64,000 nucleotides of DNA. Source: Escallonia rubra (lineage: Eukaryota; Streptophyta; Magnoliopsida; Escalloniales; Escalloniaceae). The notes below the pieces were generated by a model. It ran no database searches. It saw only the letters and a list, made by a program, of their open reading frames with translations, and was not told where the DNA came from. This document shows positions 57,207 to 64,000 of this stretch, one piece after another. The DNA lies in contig JAVXUO010001297.1 of the NCBI GenBank assembly GCA_033065855.1, positions 103,207 through 167,206 of the forward strand. Direction: 5' to 3'. Numbering within the stretch: the stretch's first letter is position 1; each line of letters begins with the position of its first letter. The position numbers and the translations under genes are program-made.

Positions 57207-58760
57207 ATCGTTGTTCTTCCGTAGCTGGAGGTTGCCTGCACGACCTTCCTTGCAAACATAGCTCGTAGCCCATTGCAGTCTTTGAGATGATGGCCAAGAG
57301 CTTGATGGTAAGGGCAGTAGTTGGGTCTGGCCTTTTTCTTGTCCGTGATGTTGATCTGCATGGGTGGCAGTTGGAAGTTGTTGTCATTTTCCACCCATTC
57401 TGCCAAGAGTTCTTTCACCGTATTCAAATCACATGGATAGGCGAGGCCAGTCTCCCGTTGTCTTCGCTTGTCGGAGCGTGGGTCCCTATCTTGGAACTGA
57501 CGCTTAAAGCCACTGTAACTGTTGTTGCTGTTGTTGATTTCGTTTTTGCGCTGAGTGCTGGATGTGTCTGCTGAGGCCAGCAGTGCATTATGCGGGAGAG
57601 GCTTCCATGGCTTAACAGGGCTGACTGTCTCGTTAGTACGTCGGGTTGTTTCCTTGAGGTGTCCTCATGACCTCAACTGCAGGTTCTTGATATACACCCG
57701 GCATATGTCATTCATGTTTTTGATGCATATGTGAACCAATGTCTCATCCTTACTGAAATATGTACACTCGAGGAATTTAAGGTGAAAATGGTGCACATAT
57801 TTGGTTAAGTTTTCGCCAGGATTCTAGCGTATGCTAGCGATGTCCACTATAGTGACTCGTTCAGCTTCTTAGTGGAATATGTCCAAGAATAGTTGGACCA
57901 TTTCACTCCATGAATGGACAGTCCCCGTAGGGATCTAATGATACCAAATGTATGCCAAGCCTGTGAGGGACTTGTGAAACTCCCTCAGCTTCAAACTATC
58001 GCCCGTGCCATATTGCTCCAATGAGCCAGCAAATCTTATTAAGTGCTCACGGGCGTATTTGAGTGTGTATGGTATGATGGCTATCTCGTTGGCATATGGT
58101 GCATGGCCTGTCAGTCGGACTGATGAGTCGGGTGCAGAATACTATGACAGTCGGTGGAGGAGTGCGTCGAAGTTAGTCTTGGAGACATAATGGGGGGATG
58201 GTTCTTCATGGCCAACCAAGGGATGGTGGCTGGCTGGGGCGCCGCGAGGCCTCTGACGGGGCAACTTGATGAGCAGAAGCAACAAAAGGATGAAATATGA
58301 TAGGTGCTGGTAATGGCAAATGTATGGGGGCATGGGTGGGTGGGCGAGACATATCCACCACTTGACCGGTTGTTTGATGTTACTCCGTTGGGTAGGGGTT
58401 AGGCTCCATCTCAATGGAGTCGTGAGTTTCGGAAGAGCTTCTGGTTGGTACATGTTGAGGTGCAACAACAGGGAAGACCTGTTGCAACACCGGTCCAAGG
58501 TCTGGTTGCGGTCTGCGTGATGGCACCACGGGATGCGGTGTGTTAGCTACAAGTGGGGAAGATGTCGCGAGTCCTACCGCCAAGGGTCTGGACGTTCGAG
58601 GCGGCGGTTGTCGAGGCATTAGGGCCTCGGCGGCGTCAGGAAACGGCCTAGGTCCCGCAGGCTGGATTAGTGGAACGATTTGCTGTGAGGCCATCGCCTG
58701 TATGAATTTTTGCATTTCCATGATGGCGGTCATAAGAGCGGTCTGCGAGTCTTGTAGGTT
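57130..58760 (-). pseudogene. gag of the 15-kb element
   Basis: A Pro-rich N-terminal part (58,380-58,733, starts MTAIMEMQKFIQAMASQQIV), a decayed gag core with LREFHKSLTGLAYIWYH and VHSWSEMVQLFLDIFH (about 57,850-57,990), and a zinc-knuckle-like NYCPYHQALGHHLKDCNGL (about 57,275-57,330). Frames shift at least three times. Gag would form the particle. Confidence 0.68.
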
Positions 58761-58993
58761 GGCTATAGTGGGAGTGAACTACTGAATGGTTGCATTGATT
58801 ACAACTTGTACGTCAGGTGCGGTAGTTAGTGGCTGGTCTTGGACACGTATGACACTAGTCCCCTCTTGTTCACCACGGTGGTCTTTCTCTTGTACCGTAT
58901 GGACAAGGCCCTGGCTGGTAGCCCTCGTAACTCTCTGCTGCATAGGCATGGTGCCTAAGTGTAGTAGACAGGCAGACTGCAATACGATGCTCA

Positions 58994-59016
58994 CCTCCCC
59001 AGTGGAGTCACCAAAA
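58994..59016 (-). promoter_or_regulatory. Primer-binding site of the 15-kb element
   Basis: On the minus strand TTTTGGTGACTCCACTGGGG follows the LTR end (GGCATCA) directly. The TTGGYGACTCCACTGGGGA form is familiar from plant Tat/Ogre elements. Confidence 0.75.
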
Positions 59017-59368
59017 TGATGCCAAGGAAAGTTGGTTCGTACCTACGTGGAGGTGCCACAAAGGCTGCAGTCTGAGTCCGCTTCCAAGTATGCAAAGTGA
59101 GAGACAGTGAGGGCAGAGTAAGGGCAGAGAGCAAGGCTCCCCAGACAGGCCGCGAGGGCTGGCAGTGCAGCGCAGACAACGCGACGACGAATAGGGCCGG
59201 CAGTCGACAATCCAAGCTAAGGTCCAAGTCAGGGGTGCAGCGTCAGGGGTCCGATGTTAGAGGTCCAAATATAAATCTCTCTCTAGAATTTCAAAGAGAA
59301 TTAGTTTTTAGAGAGAGAAAGTGAAAATGTCAAATGAGATAGCGTCCCCAAAAGAGTTCCAAAGTCCA

Positions 59369-59378
59369 CTATTTATAG
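59369..59378 (-). promoter_or_regulatory. TATA box of the 5' LTR
   Basis: CTATAAATAG on the minus strand, conserved in all three well-preserved LTRs of the family. Confidence 0.65.
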
Positions 59379-59835
59379 GCAAAAGTGTGCATGTGTCATC
59401 AATGTGTCATCAGTTGACACATGTCGTCCCCCTGGGAGTGACACGTCACTAGGGGGTCCCAAAATACTAGTTTTCCGTTGGATTGCCGGTCCCCGTATTT
59501 GGGCTGCCTTGCCTCACACAGCATCTATCGACCTGTCTTAGAGGACTGAACACACCATGATAGCATGATCAGAATAAGCCCGCTACCCCAGCCACCAGTC
59601 CAAGCCCTTACTGAATCCCACAAGGTGCGTCAAGAGACGCATAGAGAACCTGACAGCTGTGAGGGTTGCCCCTTTAGCCAACTACCAGGTGGACTAGGCG
59701 CGATGCCCTCCAAAGACCTACTCCCGTCCCGGAGTGACCCGGGGGTCATCGTCCTAGGGGCGCCAATGATCACCGGTAATATGAGGGGACATGGTTGCAG
59801 CTCAGTGCCTAGTGTCATGCAAGTCATCCCATACG

Positions 59836-60590
59836 GCGATGGCTTTGTGGTAACGAGCCCATCCCACTGCGGAGGGTCCTCGTGCCGGAGAACTACGAGC
59901 GGAGTCCCCTGAAATGAAGATGGTGATGGCTTTGTGGTAACAAGCCCATCCCACTGCGGAGGGTCCACGTGCCGAAGCACTACTAGCGGAGCCCCCCGGA
60001 ATGAAGACGGCGATAGATTTATGGTAACAAGCCCATCCTGTGGCGGCGATGGCTTTGTGGTATCAAGCCCAACCTACTGCGGAGGGTCCTCGTGCCGGAG
60101 CACTGCGAGCGAAGCCCCCCGGAATGAAGATGGCGATGGCTTTGTGGTAACGAGCCCATCCCGTGGCGGCGATGGCTTTGTGATAACGAGCCCATCCCGT
60201 TGCAGAGGGTCCTCGTGCCGGAGTACTGCGAGCGGAGCCCCCTGGAATAAAGACGGCGATGGCTTTGTGGTAACGAGCCTATCTCATGGTGGTAATGGCT
60301 TTGTGGTAATGAGCCTATCCCGCTGTGGAGGGTCCTCGTGTTGGAGCACTACGAGCGGAGCCCCCCTGAAATGAAGACGATGATGGCTTTGTGGTAACGA
60401 GCCCATCCCGTTGTGGAGGGTCCTCGTGCCGAAGCACTGCAAGCAGAGCCCCCCCAGAATGAAGACGGTGATGGCTTTGTGGTAACCAACCCATCCCATG
60501 GCGGCGATGACTTTGTGGTAACGAATCCATCCCGCTGCGGAGGGTCCTCGTGCCGGAGCACTGCGAGCGAAGCCCCCCGGAAGCATGTAA
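59836..60590 (-). repeat. LTR minisatellite, eleven cores
   Basis: Cores of 'ggcgatggctttgtggtaac' start near 59,836, 59,924, 60,009, 60,043, 60,132, 60,169, 60,257, 60,292, 60,380, 60,468 and 60,502. Spacings of about 88 and 35 bp show a higher-order pattern in which a full unit alternates with a short unit. Confidence 0.92.
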
Positions 60591-61185
60591 TATGATCGTG
60601 GCGCATGGGCACGGCAACGAACGTCACAAAACAATACTTGGTGTCAGGCATGTAGTGTGACAGAGAGTCAGGGTATGGCTGTATGAGTGGCGCTCATCGC
60701 GGAGACGGCACGCAGATGACAGTGCGCGGACGCGAGTGACGGTTGTCGCTGCGACAACGAGCGTCATGCGGCCACCGGTGGTGAGTGAGCACTATAGAGA
60801 GTGTGTTTGAATGAGATGCGAAAGGTGATGTCTGCAGCCTCCCCCAGACAAGAGTGGTCGACCCCCCTTTAAAAGGCTGACCCCTCCTTTAAAAGGGTGG
60901 TCGACCCCCTTTTAAAAGAGGTGGCCGACCCCCCCCCCCTTGAGGGAGGCGGCCGAGTTCTCGAGGCAACAGGGCTCACTTGCATGCTTTTCAAATGTTG
61001 GTGTCGCTGGCGTCGCTACTTCGGCGACAAAAGTATGTTTGTCATGAATTGTCGTAAATGTTTGATGAAAGAAGCATTTTGACCAGTTGAAAGCGTTTGA
61101 ACAATTGATCGTTGAACGCATAACATGTTGCACAAAACGGGACCCCTGGTGGGCCCTGGGGTGCGACCAGAATATGTTGGGAACA

Positions 61186-61190
61186 AAAGA
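61186..61190 (+). repeat. Right 5-bp target-site duplication of the 15-kb Tat element
   Basis: AAAGA, identical to 46,157-46,161. Confidence 0.88.
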
Positions 61191-62150
61191 CTAATCAAAT
61201 CCACGAAAATATCCTAATTGCCCAGGAACTCACAAATCACATAAGAAAATGTCATGTGCGTCATGTTTGCAGATGATACCCTCCTATTTTTTTAGATTGA
61301 CTTCCTAAATGTTGAAACGGTGAAAGTGATCCTTAAGCAATATTGTAGCGAGGCAAGGCAACAGACTGACAGTGCCAAATCTTCTATGTTGTGGAGCCCA
61401 AACACTCCCTTCACTTAATTGAATTTCGAACCTCCTCTTTCCATTTATTAGCATCACTTGACACGATCACAAATAGGAAAGTCTTCTTTCAATCCCTAGT
61501 GACCAAGTCGGGGATCTATGTCTGGGTTGGAAGGGATTGCTTCTTAACAAAGCTGGGAGAACCACACTTATACAATTCGCTTAATCAGCCTCTTAATCAA
61601 CCATATGCAGGCTATTCTCTTCTTAGTTTATATTTGTCAAAAACTGGACACCATCCTCAGACGTTTCTGGTGGACTGGAGACCTAACCAAATGAGGCCTT
61701 CCTTGGGTAAACTGGCACCAACTTTTTGATAAAAATCTACTAGTGGCTTGGGTTTCAGGGATAAACGTTTGTTTAATATCGCTTTCTTAGATGAGCCAAC
61801 TAGAAATTCCTAATCAACTTGATGTTTCTACTTTAAGTTTTTCACTATTAAGCATTGCAGGTCTCAGAAGTTTATGAAATACTTTAATTCAGGGAACCTC
61901 CCCTTGGGCTTGGCGAGGACTTCTAGCTGGAAGGGGGCTTTGAAATTGCAGATTCAGTGGCGAGTCAGAAATGGCTGCTCAATAACTGGCACCCACGTTC
62001 AAGTGAAGTAAATTGTCGGATTTCAAACCATTCCCATGTCTTATCAACAAGGTGAATAATGTTCGAAGGTAAATAATGTCCGCATTAATAACTTCTGGAC
62101 GAACCTGGTAGAGTCTTTATTCCCTGTATATGTAGCCGATCAAATTTAAA
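61191..62150 (+). pseudogene. Decayed LINE, 3' part (RT palm onward)
   Basis: Continues the LINE from 46,161: LIAQELTNHIRKCHV, then MFADDTLLFF (61,269-61,298), the catalytic FADD block of LINE RT, then RDCFLTKLGEPHLYNS, HPQTFLVDW and GFRDKRLFNIAFLDEP (61,525-61,800), all landmarks of plant L1-like ORF2. Stops and shifts are frequent. The 3' end is overrun by the long-TIR element starting near 62,150. Confidence 0.75.
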
Positions 62151-64000
62151 AAAGGGACAACTTGTCTTTCAATTATAGGCGTTTCGTTGTCTTTAAACTA
62201 TCATTTTAGCCAAATTGGTTCCAACACTATCATAAATGCATCCACAGGTCTTTCCATCCGCTGGTGTTACAAAATGGTAGCTACATGCCCTAAAATGAGG
62301 GGCAAATCCGAAAAAACACTGTTTATGACAGTGTAGGGACAATCCTAAAGAAACAGATATAGTTTAGGGACATTTTTTTGGCAGTAGTTCTTTTATTTTC
62401 TACTTCTCTTCGTCTTTTTCCCCCCTTCGTCTTCCCTTCAACAATTGCACCCCCACCTTCACTTACGCCATACTTTCAACCACCTCTGATGCATGTTTAA
62501 CCTCCACCTCCCCATCAAATCCACAACCACTGTTCTCAACCACCATAGCCAACCTACCCACCCACCATCCATTATCAACAACACCACTACATGATTAAAG
62601 ACCACTTCGCAACCACCCCATCAAACCCACAACTATTGTTTGCCACCATCATAGCTAGCCCATCGTCAACCCAGCCACCACCTGTTATAAACAACACTAC
62701 CACATCATTAAACCACCACCTCACAACCACCCCATCAAACCCATAGTTGTGGTTCCCCACCACCCAGCCTGCCCATTGCCCACCCAACCATAGCAACACT
62801 ACCAACACAACAACTACCCCATCAAACCCACAACAACCGTTCCCCACCACTAGAGCTAGCCCACCACCCATACGCGCACCACTTATCGTCAACAACACCG
62901 CCATACCATTAAACCATCATCACGACAAACCTCCTCATCAAAACAACAACCGTCGTTACCCACCACCAAAACCAGCCCATCATCCACCCTCCCACCCACC
63001 ACCCTTTATCTGTAATACCACCAACTCCACAACCACGGTTCCTCACCACCCTAGCCAACCCACTGCCTATTAACAATACCACCACCACCATAACAACTCC
63101 ATCAACCCACCACCATCATTCACCGCCACTACAGCCAACCTACCGCCGCTTGCTTACCACCCATTAACAACATCATCACCACATCATTAAACCACCACCA
63201 CGAAAACCACCCCATCAAACCCACAACTACCATTCTCGACCACAATAGCTAGTGCACCACCCACCCACCTTTCACTCATTATGAACAACACTATGACACC
63301 TTAAATCTCCACCGCATCAACCACCATCATAAACTCCCAACCACCTTACCGAACTTACTACCACCACCACATTCACCTGCTGCAGCCACCACAACAGCTA
63401 AATCCCTTCCAACCACCGATGCCCATTAAGCACACCACCATTCCCTACCACTGCAGCCCATCAAACTCACTACCATCATTCCCCAATAGCCTCACCCAAC
63501 TCTGGAACCACCCACCGCCATCATCAAACTGCTCAACCTAACCACCATTATCTAATGCCATTATTATAGATAACAAGGCCCACATTCGATCTACACATAA
63601 CGATGGGTATATCAAATGAGGTGGTGGGCTTGATGGTAGATTGGATCCGCTGCAATAGCCTTGATGGTGGTGGTGTAAGAGGTATCAGAGGTGGTAGTAG
63701 TGGTGGGAATTATGTCGTAACTGGTGGTGGGGGCGACAAACATCAAGGCAAAATAAGCATTTTCAACTCGCGGGTTCAAATCAAATTAGCGAACATCTAT
63801 TTTTAAGGGAAGACGAAGGGTAGATGAAGAAAAGAAGAAAAAAGAATAGCTGCCCAATATATCCTTAAACTATATGCGTTTTTCCAGCTTCGTCCCTAAA
63901 CAATAATAAACAATGATTTGCCAGTTTTGCCCCTTGTTTTGGACCATCTAAAGGCCATTTTCTAAGTCTGACTGACGAACGGACCTGGTGGACATACTTA
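62150..64000. mobile_element. Long-TIR element (Mutator-like?) with ACC-rich interior, cut by window end
   Basis: The left arm (62,150-62,410) and the reverse complement of 63,790-64,000 share an ordered series: 'catatagtttaaggatat' / 'gatatagtttagggacat', then 'gcagctattcttttttctt' / 'gcagtagttcttttatttt', and 'taagtatgtccaccaggtcc' / 'aaatgcatccacaggtcttt'. This is an inverted repeat of more than 200 bp with divergence. The right arm should end about 80 bp beyond the window. No transposase was seen. Confidence 0.5.
62430..63560. repeat. ACC/CCA-rich imperfect tandem repeats (about 105-120 bp)
   Basis: The block 'aaccaccccatcaaacccacaac' with a following 'ccaccac...tagctagcccacc' recurs near 62,610, 62,725, 62,815, 62,925 and later, diverging. 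Open frames through it are compositional. Confidence 0.8.

Larger units (their letters stand above)
46162..61185 (-). mobile_element. 15,024-bp Ty3/gypsy Tat-lineage retrotransposon with antisense PMD gene
   Basis: Bounded by AAAGA duplications, with LTRs at both ends beginning TGTT and ending CA on the minus strand. From high to low coordinates: 5' LTR, PBS (TTTTGGTGACTCCACTGGGG), gag, protease, RT, RNase H, second RNase H, integrase, a 4.6-kb 3' region with a PMD gene in the opposite direction, PPT, 3' LTR. All pol genes carry stops or shifts, so it is not autonomous. LTRs differ by two large deletions or expansions. It is inserted in a LINE. Antisense accessory genes in the long 3' region are known from some Tat elements (maize Grande 'gene 23'), and PMD is known from plant transposons. 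Confidence 0.92.
59017..61185 (-). repeat. 5' LTR of the 15-kb Tat element (2,169 bp)
   Basis: On the minus strand it starts TGTTCCCAACATATT and ends CTTTCCTTGGCATCA. TATA box CTATAAATAG is at 59,369-59,378, leaving about 1.8 kb of U3 and about 320 bp downstream. It carries eleven minisatellite cores (59,836-60,590). Homologous to 46,162-47,782, 31,550-33,866 and, weakly, 295-2,785. The plus-strand and minus-strand open frames in it are products of the repeats. Confidence 0.92.

Noticed and set aside
53594-57224. Plus-strand open frames opposite the pol genes
   Set aside because: Shadows of RT, RNase H, integrase and gag on the minus strand. Unlike the PMD region, they show no family motifs and no promoter.
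59836-60590. CRISPR-like array
   Set aside because: Regular spacing, but the 'spacers' are themselves repeated and the context is a plant LTR. It is a minisatellite.
59565-60651. Open frames of 100-146 codons in the 5' LTR
   Set aside because: They are translations of the 88-bp minisatellite in several frames.
62587-63091. Gly/Val-rich and Pro/Thr-rich open frames
   Set aside because: Translations of ACC-rich tandem repeats.

Overview
This is a stretch of nuclear DNA from a flowering plant, probably a eudicot with a large, repeat-rich genome. The evidence is one plastid-targeted host gene with spliceosomal introns, surrounded by nested plant retrotransposons (Tat-lineage Ty3/gypsy, LINEs, a tRNA-derived SINE) and DNA transposons (hAT, Mutator-like, MITEs). 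The species cannot be named from the sequence. No rRNA, tRNA gene or CRISPR array was seen.

Layout. (1) About 0.3-15.2 kb: an old minus-strand Tat-like retrotransposon. It is represented by a diverged LTR, the front and back parts of a plant mobile domain (PMD) accessory gene lying on the plus strand, and the C-terminal end of its integrase. A second, plus-strand Tat element (5.71 to about 13.6 kb, 3' truncated) sits inside the PMD gene, and a hAT-type non-autonomous element (9,006-10,152, perfect 8-bp target duplication) sits inside that one. A SINE with a 17-bp target duplication lies in the PMD front part. (2) About 16-21.9 kb: an LTR remnant, a 5'-truncated LINE with poly(A) and 12-bp duplication, a long-TIR Mutator-like element, and a palindromic MITE in an AT microsatellite. 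(3) 23.24-30.17 kb: the only clear host gene, a plastid class-IV aminotransferase of the aminodeoxychorismate lyase / D-amino-acid transaminase type, five exons, 394 codons. Its intron 3 holds an apparently complete 3.43-kb hAT transposon in antisense orientation with an uninterrupted two-exon transposase (734 aa). Its intron 4 needs a GA instead of a GT donor. (4) 31.45-34.38 kb: a 305-bp tandem duplication, one copy of which received a 2.3-kb LTR, now solo, flanked by AAGTT. The other copy preserves the empty site. (5) 35.3-44.1 kb: two diverged LTR-like copies and a decayed Tat-type element. (6) 44.9-62.1 kb: a decayed LINE split by a 15,024-bp Tat retrotransposon (46,162-61,185, TSD AAAGA). 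This Tat element carries two LTRs of very different length, PBS, PPT, gag-protease-RT-RNase H-second RNase H-integrase on the minus strand, and an intron-containing PMD gene with its own TATA box on the plus strand, between the 3' LTR and integrase. (7) 62.15 kb to the end: a long-TIR element filled with ACC-rich tandem repeats that runs off the window.

How the parts relate. The most interesting recurring structure is the convergent pair 'retrotransposon pol on one strand, PMD accessory gene on the other'. It appears twice, in two Tat-like elements of different age, which argues that the antisense gene belongs to the element and was not a chance insertion. The host gene looks structurally coherent despite the transposon load. 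The one point that decides whether it is functional is the intron 4 donor.
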